Shown here one piece after another: positions 27,225 through 35,975 of a stretch of DNA of 64,000 bases (the first letter of the stretch is position 1; the number at the start of each line of letters is the position of its first letter). The stretch covers positions 62,001 through 126,000 of the forward strand of contig CANPVZ010000002.1 in assembly GCA_947581855.1 (NCBI GenBank), written 5' to 3'. This DNA is from an uncultured Phocaeicola sp. (GTDB lineage Bacteria; Bacteroidota; Bacteroidia; Bacteroidales; Bacteroidaceae). A program made the position numbers and the translations under genes. Under the pieces are notes generated by a model. It did not search any database. It saw only the letters and a program-made list of their open reading frames with translations, and was not told the DNA's origin.

Positions 27225-28392
27225 GGGATATTCAGTAAATGTCTTAAAAAATAAGATGGCATATGAATATGATCGCTTAATATCATCTCATATGCCATTT
27301 TTATTGTAATTTTTCTATCTTCCACCTAAAATCTTATCCGTTAGGGCATGATGTTTCGGAAGAAGCCTGACAACTTCTTCTGATAGGTTCTTTATAATCA
27401 TGTGTTATGCGGCTTTGCTCTGTCTGCTTCTGATTTTGTCAATCATCCATATGGCGTTTGCCGAATGTATTCCAAAGAAAATCCACAGGATTTCCGTTTT
27501 CCTGTTCCGTACCTTGATTCTGGATAGCGAGTAATGCTGTTTCTGCGTACCGAAACTGCCTTCAAGCCTGGTGGCCCTCTCTCTTGAGAGTTCACTTCTG
27601 AGAACCTTTCTCACCGGCTCGTCCTTTGCGGCCCTTCCCTTGCGTACAAAGGATGTGGATATTCCATATTTCGTGCAGAACTTCCTGTTGGCATTGTTTG
27701 CGTATATAGAATCGGCTGCGACACATCTCACCCTTACATTCATAAGTTTCTGCTGCATACGGATACAGTCCTTCAGACGTATCCCCTCATTGTGTGGCGT
27801 CGGTCATACATACGTGAAGGTTTTCAAGATAAGGCTTCCAATGTGAGGCCAAAACTTTCTGAAGGGAATCGATATTAAGACGGGATGCTCATTACGGATG
27901 GCACTGATTATTTTGTAGTTGGTTACAGGAAAAGACGGATCTATCATGATGCCACAGAACATCTGGTAGTGTATATTACCGTTAAGATGTTCCACAAGCT
28001 GTCTGTCGGAGAATCCGGTGTAGGCCTTCAGCACCATGAGGGCGATCTTTGCTGAAGGACTGAAACAGTTCCTGCGTCCCAGGCGGTGCTGTGACAGACC
28101 GACTTCTTTTGATATACTGTCAAATGGAAACACGGAGTGAAGACGCCCAAGTTCGCTCTCCTTAAAACTTTTGCGGTATTTTTCAAGAATATCAAATTCT
28201 GTAAAGACCAAAGTAGGATGAATTTCGGAAACATTTTGTATCTTAGCCATATCTTAGTTCTGGTATTTCCCCCGTTTTAGCTACCAAACCTTATTTTCGG
28301 GGAAATATCTAAAGATACAAAAAAGCCATCTAATTCGCAATACTTTGAGCTTGAATTAGTTGGCTAATTTTATAGTATTTCCTGAATGTCCC
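27225..28392. mobile_element. Degenerate insertion sequence, copy A (1,168 bp) with 7-bp target duplication
   Basis: The ends are imperfect inverted repeats: GGGATATTCAGTAAAT at the left and, read inward from the right, GGGACATTCAGGAAAT (14 of 16 match). It is flanked by a perfect 7-bp direct repeat AAAACTA (27218-27224 and 28393-28399). Inside are a broken minus-strand transposase gene, an 11-bp hairpin near the left end (27256-27266 with 27288-27298) and a 13-position stem near the right end (28324-28336 with 28353-28365, one mismatch). The two smaller elements at 38595 and 43524 share its ends and right-end stem. It landed in the upstream leg of the cdsA/amidase terminator. Confidence 0.88.
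27405..28250 (-). pseudogene. Broken DDE-type transposase (IS1182/IS5-like)
   Basis: Three parts of one transposase can be followed. Residues 1-105 (MAKIQNVSEIHP... to ISAIRNEHP) are intact. A frameshift near 27888 then moves the frame so that SLQKVLASHWKPYLENLHV and CMTDAT become readable. At about 27790 the sequence jumps directly to NEGIRLKDCIRM, joined to a C-terminal part with a catalytic-type VAADSIYANNANR (Asp) and RLEGSFGTQKQHY (Glu). The segment between CMTDAT and NEGIRLKD, expected to carry the central core and first catalytic Asp, is missing. The gene cannot make active transposase. Family assignment is by motif resemblance. Confidence 0.82.
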
Positions 28393-28398
28393 AAAACT

Positions 28399-28427
28399 AA
28401 AAAGCATCCGAAAATTGGATGCTTTTT
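28399..28427. terminator. Bidirectional terminator between cdsA and the amidase gene
   Basis: Stem AAAAAGCATCC (28399-28409) with GGATGCTTTTT (28417-28427), with A and T runs suited to both strands. Copy A of the IS sits directly against its left leg. Confidence 0.85.
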
Positions 28428-28492
28428 TATTTTCTTTTCATTACATTATTAATAGTGTATTTAATAGGTGGGCAAATTCCCTACAGCTATCT

Positions 28493-29254
28493 TCAAATTA
28501 TATCAAATTTATCTCTATCTTCCAATACCGGAAAGTTTCTACGAAAAGTTTGCAAACTTTCCATATCCAAAAAGAAAGAACTGGAAGTTTCTTTCTCTCC
28601 CAAAGCGATAAGTTCTTTTCCGTAAGCATTGATTGCAATACTATGTCCATTATAACTACACAATGGATCTGCGCCTATTCTATTCACTCCCGCCACATAA
28701 CATTGATTTTCCAACGCACGTGCAGGCAGTAAAATATCCCAAACAGGAATACGGGACGCAGGCCAGTTGGCTACATACAAAATCAAATCATAATCGTTCT
28801 TGTTACGTGACCATACGGGAAAACGCAAATCATAACATATTTGAAGCAAAATCCTAACTCCCTTATAGCTTACAATAACTCTATTGGTACCGGATGTATA
28901 CGCCCACTGTTCCCCTCCGTAAGTGAACAAATGATGTTTATCATAATGTTGTTCGCTCCCGTCAGGAAAAACAAAATAGAAGCGATTGTAATATCGGTCA
29001 TTTTCTTCTATTGCCATACTTCCCGCCAAAGCACAATGTCCGTCCACAGCCAAACGCCTCATCCATTCCAAAGTAGTACTATCTTGACTTTGTTCAGCAA
29101 CCTTCGCCGGTGTCATGCAGAATCCGGAGGTGAACATTTCGGGCATTACATATAAATCCGACCCGGGAGATTCCTCCATCATCCGTTCCAGTTCACGACG
29201 GTTTTTATCCGGTTCGCACCAATATATATCTCGTTGCAAAAGAGTTATTTTCAT
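28493..29254 (-). CDS. Carbon-nitrogen hydrolase, omega-amidase type
   Basis: A 253-residue nitrilase-superfamily enzyme close to E. coli YafV and eukaryotic Nit2, which hydrolyse alpha-ketoglutaramate and similar omega-amides. The catalytic triad can be placed: Glu in MPEMFTSGF (about residue 39), Lys in YDKHHLF (about 107), and Cys in LLQICYDLRFPVWSRN (about 139). The AGVNRIG segment near 188 is typical. A substrate is inferred only from the family. Single-gene unit with its own promoter. Confidence 0.9.
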   Translation of the reverse strand: MKITLLQRDIYWCEPDKNRRELERMMEESPGSDLYVMPEMFTSGFCMTPAKVAEQSQDSTTLEWMRRLAVDGHCALAGSMAIEENDRYYNRFYFVFPDGSEQHYDKHHLFTYGGEQWAYTSGTNRVIVSYKGVRILLQICYDLRFPVWSRNKNDYDLILYVANWPASRIPVWDILLPARALENQCYVAGVNRIGADPLCSYNGHSIAINAYGKELIALGEKETSSSFFLDMESLQTFRRNFPVLEDRDKFDII

Positions 29255-29297
29255 AAGTACATATTTCCATTATCGTGTTCTTACCAAAAAACAAAGA

Positions 29298-29305
29298 CAA
29301 AGTTA
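29298..29305 (-). promoter_or_regulatory. Promoter -7 box for the amidase gene
   Basis: Plus-strand CAAAGTTA reads TAACTTTG on the minus strand, 44 bp upstream of the start at 29254. Confidence 0.6.
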
Positions 29306-29344
29306 ACTTTTTATCTCAAGCAAATAACATTCTTAACAGAAATA

Positions 29345-30037
29345 TTAATTCTCTATACTACTTGCCGGATAAGGAAACGTATAAATGGTATCTCCTTTAT
29401 TTGCAAGATTAACCAACACTTTTAGTCCTTTATACGAAGAATCACCTGAGGCATACTCTCCCAATTTAAAGGATACAATGCCCGAAACTAAACTCCCGGT
29501 ACTACCATTATTATTATAACACAGTTGCAAATGGGCATATCCGTCCTCCAGAGGAGGTTCTATACGATTCACAACTAAATTGATAATTGGTTGTTTCGCT
29601 CCGGGAAGATTAATATAAAAATTCAGGTTCAGATAAGAAGCCCCTATCCACATTTTTTGTATATCTACCGGTACGTTACCGATACTATCCTGATTCTCAG
29701 GCGTGAGATTAATTATATCTTGTAAAGGAACAACTGAAAAACCATTCAACCGGATAAAATAATCAAAGCCATCATTGCCATATTGTAAGATAGTATAGTT
29801 TATCATGACCCGTGAACCGGCTTTCAATGCATTATAAGGAACAAGAGACTCTGTTACCCAAAGTTTCATACCATTATCAAGTACAAAATAAGGGGAATTA
29901 TTAGTCGATTGGATTTCAACAGTAGAAAGCTGTATGGAATGATTGTTTCCAAACCCATCGGAATCATCATCTCCACAACAATACAAGAAAGGAACAACTA
30001 TACATAACAGGAAAAAATAGACAATACTTCGTTTCAT
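29345..30037 (-). CDS. NigD-like lipoprotein
   Basis: A 230-residue lipoprotein. The start at 30037 (MKRSIVYFFLL) was chosen because it gives a proper lipoprotein signal ending LYCCGDDD; the frame is open for 27 more codons upstream but they destroy the signal. An N-terminal OB-like segment with NNSPYFVLDNGMKLWVTES and a C-terminal immunoglobulin-like part ending GDTIYTFPY fit the NigD-like family of Bacteroidota, named after a gene of a bacteriocin region but of unknown function. It follows lpxB by 77 bp on the same strand. Confidence 0.75.
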   Translation of the reverse strand: MKRSIVYFFLLCIVVPFLYCCGDDDSDGFGNNHSIQLSTVEIQSTNNSPYFVLDNGMKLWVTESLVPYNALKAGSRVMINYTILQYGNDGFDYFIRLNGFSVVPLQDIINLTPENQDSIGNVPVDIQKMWIGASYLNLNFYINLPGAKQPIINLVVNRIEPPLEDGYAHLQLCYNNNGSTGSLVSGIVSFKLGEYASGDSSYKGLKVLVNLANKGDTIYTFPYPASSIEN

Positions 30038-30114
30038 ATTTCTCAGGTTTTTAGTTTTTATATACCTGAAAGAACAAGCGAAGTCACAAAATGTTTGGAA
30101 AGAAAACGAACCCG

Positions 30115-31254
30115 TCACCTACTGTTCCTTAGCAACTCAATCATCTGTTGCGCAGCACGTTCCGAGGCTCCGGCAGAACCGAGAATATTAATTATCCTAT
30201 CATATTCGTCGAGCATTTGTTGACGTACATTTTTATCAAACAACAATGAATATAATTCACATTCCATATTCTCCACCGTCATGGTATCGGCAACCAATTC
30301 ACGAACCACCTCTTTACCAGCGATCAAATTAACCAACGAAATATAAGGAACCTTCAACACATGGCGACGCAAAAAAGAGATAACTTTACCTATAGGAGTA
30401 TGATAACAAACCACCTGAGGAACTCGAAAAAGAGCCGTTTCCAGGGTTGCCGTACCGGAAGTCACTAAAGCCGCCTCCGCCACACGAAGCAACGGATAGG
30501 TCTGCCCAAAAACAATCTTTACCAATGTTCCGTTTATAAAAGGTTCGTAATACGACATATCAATGCCCGGAGCTCCCGCCAATACCAACTGATATCCCTC
30601 CATCCTGGATGCTGCTCTGATCATATCAGGCAAGTTATCTTTTATTTCCTGTTTTCGGCTACCTGCCAACAAAGCAATAATAGGTTTTTCAGACAAGTTA
30701 TTTTCTTTTATGAACTCTTCAAAATTACGTTGTGTGGATCGGATAAAAGTATCTACAGCATCCACACATGGATTACCCACGTAATGAATAGGATAATGGT
30801 GCTTACGATAAAATTCCACTTCAAAAGGAAGAATAGAAAACAATTCATCTACATCCCTGCGAATATTCTTTATACGATATTCTTTCCAAGCCCATATTTT
30901 AGGAGAAATATAATAATAAATCGGAATACTTGTATGCGCCTTTACATATTTGGCAATAGAAAGATTGAACCCCGGATAATCCACAAGAATCAGTACATCA
31001 GGATTCCAATTCACGACATCCTCCTTACACTGTTTCATGTTGGCAAAAATGGTACGAAGATGAAGCAAAACAGGTATGAAACCCATGTACGCAAGTTCTT
31101 TATAATGTTTTACACGCGTTCCGCCTATTTGTGTCATTAAATCCCCACCGAAAAAGCGGAACTCAGCTTCCGGATCTGCCAATTTCAATGCTTTCATCAA
31201 GTTTGAAGCATGCAAGTCGCCCGACGCTTCACCTACAATCAAGTAATACTTCAT
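30115..31254 (-). CDS. lpxB: Lipid-A-disaccharide synthase
   Basis: A 379-residue GT19 glycosyltransferase that joins UDP-2,3-diacylglucosamine and lipid X to form the lipid A disaccharide at the inner membrane. Seen are the N-terminal GEASGDLHASNL (about 7-18), VDYPGFNLSIAKY (about 91-103), YYISPKIWAWKEYR (about 113-126) and ALLAGSRKQEI (about 194-204), all family hallmarks. It begins one base after the surE stop. Its presence agrees with a Gram-negative envelope. Confidence 0.96.
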   Translation of the reverse strand: MKYYLIVGEASGDLHASNLMKALKLADPEAEFRFFGGDLMTQIGGTRVKHYKELAYMGFIPVLLHLRTIFANMKQCKEDVVNWNPDVLILVDYPGFNLSIAKYVKAHTSIPIYYYISPKIWAWKEYRIKNIRRDVDELFSILPFEVEFYRKHHYPIHYVGNPCVDAVDTFIRSTQRNFEEFIKENNLSEKPIIALLAGSRKQEIKDNLPDMIRAASRMEGYQLVLAGAPGIDMSYYEPFINGTLVKIVFGQTYPLLRVAEAALVTSGTATLETALFRVPQVVCYHTPIGKVISFLRRHVLKVPYISLVNLIAGKEVVRELVADTMTVENMECELYSLLFDKNVRQQMLDEYDRIINILGSAGASERAAQQMIELLRNSR

Positions 31255-31255
31255 A

Positions 31256-32020
31256 CTACAACATTAAATTCCAATGTTTCATTTCCTCCATCATCTCATA
31301 AGCAGTCATATCGATCTTCGTCGGAGTGATAGCTACATAATCATGACTTAAAGCCCAATGATCGGAATCTTCCCCATTATCATGTTCCACAAATTCACCG
31401 GTCAACCAATAATAACAACCGCCTCTCGGATGATTTTGCTTTACCCATTCATGTTCCCATGCTCCTTTTGTCTGACGGCAAACTTTTATACCTTTATAAA
31501 AAGGAGTATCCGGGAAATTCACATTCAAACATACCCCTTCAGGCAATCCTCTTTTAAGTACCTCTTTAATAATACGGTGTATATAGGGTGCTGTGGGAGC
31601 AAAATCCGCATCCGGATTATGATTACATAACGAGAAACCTACCGAAGGAATTCCTTTCATACAACCTTCGAGCACCACACCCATCGTACCGGAATAATGC
31701 ACATTGACAGCCGAGTTATCTCCATGATTAATGCCGCCGACAATTACATCTGGACAAGTATCTAACACCGAATTTAATGCTAATTTAATACAATCGGTTG
31801 GGGTGCCCGAACATTTAAAAATAAGAAGTCCGTCTTCATTATGTACTAATTGATATTTTACCGGCTGGGAAACTGTAAGAGAACAAGCCGACCCGGAGCG
31901 AGGAACATCGGGAGCCATTACAATTACATCTCCCAAAGGTCGGAGCATACCTATCAATTCATTTAATCCTTTGGCTTGCACACCATCATCATTTGAAACG
32001 AGTATAAGGGGTCTTTTCAT
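31256..32020 (-). CDS. surE: 5'/3'-nucleotidase SurE
   Basis: A 254-residue metal-dependent nucleoside monophosphatase. The metal-binding Asp pair is in VSNDDGVQ (Asp11-Asp12), followed by [14 protein letters not shown] (about 38-51) and [19 protein letters not shown] (about 94-112). The C-terminus is slightly longer than in E. coli, as usual in Bacteroidota. First gene of a surE-lpxB-NigD-like unit. Confidence 0.95.
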   Translation of the reverse strand: MKRPLILVSNDDGVQAKGLNELIGMLRPLGDVIVMAPDVPRSGSACSLTVSQPVKYQLVHNEDGLLIFKCSGTPTDCIKLALNSVLDTCPDVIVGGINHGDNSAVNVHYSGTMGVVLEGCMKGIPSVGFSLCNHNPDADFAPTAPYIHRIIKEVLKRGLPEGVCLNVNFPDTPFYKGIKVCRQTKGAWEHEWVKQNHPRGGCYYWLTGEFVEHDNGEDSDHWALSHDYVAITPTKIDMTAYEMMEEMKHWNLML

Positions 32021-32052
32021 ATTTTATTTAAAGTCTATTGTTATAATTTGCA

Positions 32053-32060
32053 CAAAAGTA
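32053..32060 (-). promoter_or_regulatory. Promoter -7 box for surE-lpxB
   Basis: Plus-strand CAAAAGTA reads TACTTTTG on the minus strand, 33 bp upstream of the surE start. Confidence 0.55.
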
Positions 32061-32157
32061 CATAAAATATAGAAGCTTCCTTCTCTTTAGAATGGGAATA
32101 AATCTTAATCTTGTGCAAGGCACACTAAAAAAACATACGGAATTAAAGGGAAATGTT

Positions 32158-32165
32158 TATATTTG
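32158..32165 (+). promoter_or_regulatory. Promoter -7 box for the parA operon
   Basis: TATATTTG, a perfect -7 match, 42 bp upstream of the parA ATG. It lies about 100 bp from the divergent surE promoter. Confidence 0.6.
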
Positions 32166-32206
32166 CAACTCCAAGAAACGTGAATGACCATTAATTAAAG
32201 TTATAC

Positions 32207-32971
32207 ATGGGAAAGATTATTGCTTTAGCCAACCAAAAGGGCGGCGTAGGAAAAACCACAACGACTATTAACCTTGCAGCATCGTTGGCCACACTCGAGA
32301 AAACGGTATTGGTTGTAGATGCCGATCCACAAGCTAACGCTTCATCCGGACTCGGAGTGGATTTGAAAGAAATTGATAGCTCTATTTACGAATGCCTGGT
32401 CAACCAAGCCGACATCAAAGAAGCCATATATACAACAGATATAGAAGGACTCGATATAGTTCCCTCACACATTGATTTAGTTGGAGCCGAAATAGAAATG
32501 ATTCAGTTGGAAAACAGAGAAAAAGTTTTAAAAAAGATACTAGATCCGCTGAAAAACGATTATGATTATATTCTTATCGACTGTTCCCCCTCATTAGGGC
32601 TGATTACAGTGAATTCCCTCACAGCTTCCGACTCTGTTATTATTCCAGTACAATGTGAATACTTTGCCTTGGAAGGCATCAGCAAATTACTAAACACAAT
32701 AAAAATCATCAAATCAAAGCTCAATCCGACACTTGATATAGAAGGATTTCTTCTTACCATGTATGACTCACGTCTCCGCTCGGCAAATCAAGTGTATGAT
32801 GAAGTAAAAAACCATTTCCAGGAATTGGTATTCAATACTGTGATTCAACGAAATGTAAAATTAAGCGAAGCTCCGAGTCATGGAATTCCAGTTATCTTGT
32901 ACGATGCAGAATCGAAAGGAGCTCAAAATTACCTATCTTTAGCAAAAGAGATCATTAAACGAAATAAGTAA
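32207..32971 (+). CDS. parA: Chromosome-partition ATPase ParA (Soj)
   Basis: A 254-residue Walker-type ATPase that segregates chromosome origins with ParB. The deviant Walker A KGGVGKTTTT lies at residues 11-20, the switch VVDADPQANASSG at about 37-49 and Walker B YILIDCSPSLG at about 122-132. There is no N-terminal helix-turn-helix extension, as in chromosomal rather than plasmid (type Ia) ParA proteins. It is followed by parB after 4 bp and heads an operon that continues to rel. Confidence 0.96.
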   Translation: MGKIIALANQKGGVGKTTTTINLAASLATLEKTVLVVDADPQANASSGLGVDLKEIDSSIYECLVNQADIKEAIYTTDIEGLDIVPSHIDLVGAEIEMIQLENREKVLKKILDPLKNDYDYILIDCSPSLGLITVNSLTASDSVIIPVQCEYFALEGISKLLNTIKIIKSKLNPTLDIEGFLLTMYDSRLRSANQVYDEVKNHFQELVFNTVIQRNVKLSEAPSHGIPVILYDAESKGAQNYLSLAKEIIKRNK

Positions 32972-32975
32972 AAGT

Positions 32976-33869
32976 ATGGCTGTACGTAAGAAATTTGCAT
33001 TAGGACGCGGATTAGACGCTTTAATTTCTACCGACGAAGTTAAAACAGAAGGTTCGTCATCCATAAACGAAATAGAGATTAGTAAAATCTCCGTTAACCC
33101 CAACCAGCCACGTCATGAATTTGATCCGGTTGCATTGCAAGAGTTAGCAGATTCAATTGCTGAAATCGGTATTATTCAACCTATAACTTTACGCAAGCTG
33201 TCGGAAGATTCTTACCAAATTATTGCTGGAGAACGCCGATATCGCGCATCGCAAATTGCCGGGTTACAAACCATTCCAGCCTATATCCGCACTGCCGATG
33301 ACGAGAATGTCATGGAAATGGCGTTGATCGAAAATATTCAACGTGAGGATTTAAATTCTTTAGAAATAGCCTTGGCCTATCAACATTTATTGGAACAATA
33401 CGAACTTACTCAGGAACGCCTAAGCGAACGTGTAGGAAAAAAGCGTACTACTATAGCCAATTACCTGCGTTTACTAAAATTGCCGGCTCCGATACAGGTA
33501 GCTTTACAAAATAAAGAAATAGACATGGGACATGCCCGTGCTCTACTGACTTTGGAAGATCCTAAGACCCAAATAAAGATATTTGAAGAAATTATTAAGC
33601 ACGGATATTCCGTACGGAAAGTAGAAGAACTGGTGAAAGCACTTAGTGAAGGCGAAACCATAAAAAGCGGAAATAAACGAATTGCACCTAAAAACATAAA
33701 ATCGCCTGAAGAATTTAATATTTTAAAAAAGCATCTGTCGGAATTCTTCCAAACCAAAGTACAACTTACCTGTACGGAAAAGGGCAAAGGTAAAATCAGT
33801 ATTCCTTTTAATAATGAAGAGGATTTGGAGCGCATTATGGAGATATTGGATAAACTGAAACAAAATTAA
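32976..33869 (+). CDS. parB: Chromosome-partition protein ParB (Spo0J)
   Basis: A 297-residue CTP-dependent DNA clamp that loads at parS sites. The N-terminus carries the ParA-contacting LGRGLDALIS (about 9-18). The CTPase motifs are GIIQPITLR (about 65-73) and GERRYRASQIAG (about 86-97), followed by ALIENIQREDLNSLE and a helix-turn-helix around LTQERLSERVGKKRTTIANY (about 146-165). The C-terminal dimerisation domain is basic. I saw no parS-like 16-mer (TGTTTCACGTGAAACA type) when scanning the intergenic stretches. Confidence 0.95.
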   Translation: MAVRKKFALGRGLDALISTDEVKTEGSSSINEIEISKISVNPNQPRHEFDPVALQELADSIAEIGIIQPITLRKLSEDSYQIIAGERRYRASQIAGLQTIPAYIRTADDENVMEMALIENIQREDLNSLEIALAYQHLLEQYELTQERLSERVGKKRTTIANYLRLLKLPAPIQVALQNKEIDMGHARALLTLEDPKTQIKIFEEIIKHGYSVRKVEELVKALSEGETIKSGNKRIAPKNIKSPEEFNILKKHLSEFFQTKVQLTCTEKGKGKISIPFNNEEDLERIMEILDKLKQN

Positions 33870-33879
33870 TATTACAGCT

Positions 33880-34668
33880 TTGAAACGTTTTACATCAATA
33901 TATCGCTACGTGGTTTTACTGTTCATTTATCTTTTACAAATGAATGGTATGCTGTATGCCCAAGAGGTACAAAACGATACCACAACCGTACCGAAAGCAT
34001 TGCTCCGCCGTATGGGCGTATTGCCTAATATGGGAGATTCTACTGTCACAGACAGCATCGGAAAATTAAACCAGCAGCAATTAAAACAAATAGAAGCTCC
34101 TGTAGACACCGCAAAGTTAATAGCTCGGAGTGATTCTATTCAAAAAGAGACTTCGCAACAACCTATAGAAAGAAAACGCTGGATACCGAATCCTATAAAA
34201 GCAACCTGGCTTGCTTTGGTAATTCCTGGAGGAGGCCAGATTTACAACCGTAAATATTGGAAATTGCCTATCGTTTACGGAGGATTCGTAGGATGTGCTT
34301 ATGCGCTGGCATGGAATAATCAAATGTATTCGGACTACTCCCAAGCTTATTTGGATATCATGGATGATGATCCCACCACCAACAGTTTCAAGGATTTCCT
34401 TCCACCCAATTATGACATTACAGGAAACGAATCTCGTTTTCAAGATATATTCAAAAAGAAAAAAGACTACTATCGACGTTATCGCGACTTAAGTATATTC
34501 TGTTTTATCGGAGTATATATCCTGTCTGTAATTGATGCGTATGTAGATGCCGAACTTTCTAACTTTGATATTTCCAAAGATCTTGGATTAAAAGTAGAAC
34601 CGGCAGTAATAAATAACGGACATAACCGAAAAAGTTCGGTAGGATTACAATGTAGCCTAAGATTTTAA
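33880..34668 (+). CDS. DUF5683 domain-containing membrane protein
   Basis: A 262-residue protein starting at a TTG (33880) that gives a clean signal peptide ending MLYAQ. A Thr/Ser-rich linker is followed by the DUF5683 core, marked by KATWLALVIPGGGQIYNRKYW (here split by a short hydrophobic turn) and two membrane-spanning segments near residues 135-155 and 210-230. The family is conserved in Bacteroidota beside parB and has no known role. It lies between parB (10 bp) and the mltD-like gene (5 bp). Confidence 0.82.
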   Translation: MKRFTSIYRYVVLLFIYLLQMNGMLYAQEVQNDTTTVPKALLRRMGVLPNMGDSTVTDSIGKLNQQQLKQIEAPVDTAKLIARSDSIQKETSQQPIERKRWIPNPIKATWLALVIPGGGQIYNRKYWKLPIVYGGFVGCAYALAWNNQMYSDYSQAYLDIMDDDPTTNSFKDFLPPNYDITGNESRFQDIFKKKKDYYRRYRDLSIFCFIGVYILSVIDAYVDAELSNFDISKDLGLKVEPAVINNGHNRKSSVGLQCSLRF

Positions 34669-34673
34669 TTATT

Positions 34674-35954
34674 ATGAAAAGATTATTGACCATTACATTA
34701 TTTATTGCCTCGTTACAGGTATTTGCGCAAAACACCATTACCGTCCGCTCAGAGGTTACAGGAAAGGAAGAGGAAATAGGTTTGCCGGAAAGTATGACTC
34801 TAGAAATGGACACTTTACTGCAAGATTGGCATACCAAGAACTTTTTAATTCCTGCAAATGATTGTCACATGAGCAGCATAAATCCTTTTTACCCGGATTC
34901 TGTGTATATTGACCGTTTGTCACGCATCCCTACTATCATGGAAATGCCTTACAATGATGTAGTACGCAAATTTATCGATATGTACAGCGGACGCTTGCGT
35001 AATTCTGTATCTGTCATGCTGGGAGCATGTAACTTTTACATTCCGCTTTTTGAAGAAGCTTTAGACGTGTATGGATTGCCCCATGAACTGAAATATTTGC
35101 CTATTATCGAATCGGCATTAAAACCGACCGCTGTATCACGAGCAGGAGCAACCGGACTATGGCAATTCATGCTTGGTACCGGTAAATTATACGGACTGGA
35201 AACAAATAGTTTGATAGACGAACGGCGAGACCCGATAAAAGCAACTTATGCAGCCGCCCGTTATTTGAAGGACTTATATGATATTTTTAAAGACTGGAAT
35301 TTGGTGATCGCCGCCTATAACTGTGGTCCCGGTAATATTACGAAAGCTATACACCGGGCAAACGGAGCTACAGATTATTGGGAAATATATAACTATTTAC
35401 CTAAAGAAACACGTGGATATGTACCAGCCTTTATTGCAGCCAATTATATTATGAATTACTACTGCGATCATAATATCTGCCCGCTAGATGCCACTTTACC
35501 GTTGGCAACAGACACTATTATGGTAAACAAAGACTTGCACTTTCAACAAATTGCCGAAGTTTGCAAAATTGATATGGAAGAACTTCGAGCTTTGAACCCC
35601 CAATACAAAAAAGATATCGTTCCGGGAAATAGTATGAGCTGTATTGTCCGTTTGCCACAAACCCATGTAAATGCATTCATCGATGCAAAAGATTCCATCT
35701 ATACTTACCGGGCAGATGAATTACTTACTAAAAGAAAATTAGTCGCTGTAAAAGAGACCTCGAATCGAAGCAGGAATATCGCACGCAGTAGCGGAAGTTC
35801 GTCTGCTAAAGGAACATCCTATTATAAGATTAGAAAAGGAGATACGTTATCAAGTATTGCCGAAAAACATAAAGTCAGCGTAAAGCAATTACAGCGACTG
35901 AATAATCTGAGAGGTACCCGGATTACTGCCGGTAAATCGTTGAGAATTAACTAA
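34674..35954 (+). CDS. mltD: Membrane-bound lytic transglycosylase with LysM (MltD type)
   Basis: A 426-residue exported peptidoglycan lytic transglycosylase that cleaves between MurNAc and GlcNAc. After the signal peptide (ending FAQ, residue 19) the GH23 domain (about 100-260) holds the catalytic Glu in PIIESALKPTAVSRAGATGLWQ-type motifs (PIIESALKPTA followed by GATGLWQFM) and AYNCGPGNI. A weak LysM-like segment (about 285-325) precedes a clear C-terminal LysM (about 383-426, YYKIRKGDTLSSIAEKHKVS). Operon member between the DUF5683 gene and rel. Confidence 0.93.
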   Translation: MKRLLTITLFIASLQVFAQNTITVRSEVTGKEEEIGLPESMTLEMDTLLQDWHTKNFLIPANDCHMSSINPFYPDSVYIDRLSRIPTIMEMPYNDVVRKFIDMYSGRLRNSVSVMLGACNFYIPLFEEALDVYGLPHELKYLPIIESALKPTAVSRAGATGLWQFMLGTGKLYGLETNSLIDERRDPIKATYAAARYLKDLYDIFKDWNLVIAAYNCGPGNITKAIHRANGATDYWEIYNYLPKETRGYVPAFIAANYIMNYYCDHNICPLDATLPLATDTIMVNKDLHFQQIAEVCKIDMEELRALNPQYKKDIVPGNSMSCIVRLPQTHVNAFIDAKDSIYTYRADELLTKRKLVAVKETSNRSRNIARSSGSSSAKGTSYYKIRKGDTLSSIAEKHKVSVKQLQRLNNLRGTRITAGKSLRIN

Positions 35955-35975
35955 CAATGAAGGAGGATACCCAAA

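Noticed and set aside
32021..32206. Origin of replication beside parA-parB
   Set aside because: No cluster of DnaA boxes, no dnaA and no strand-composition switch that I could judge by eye.
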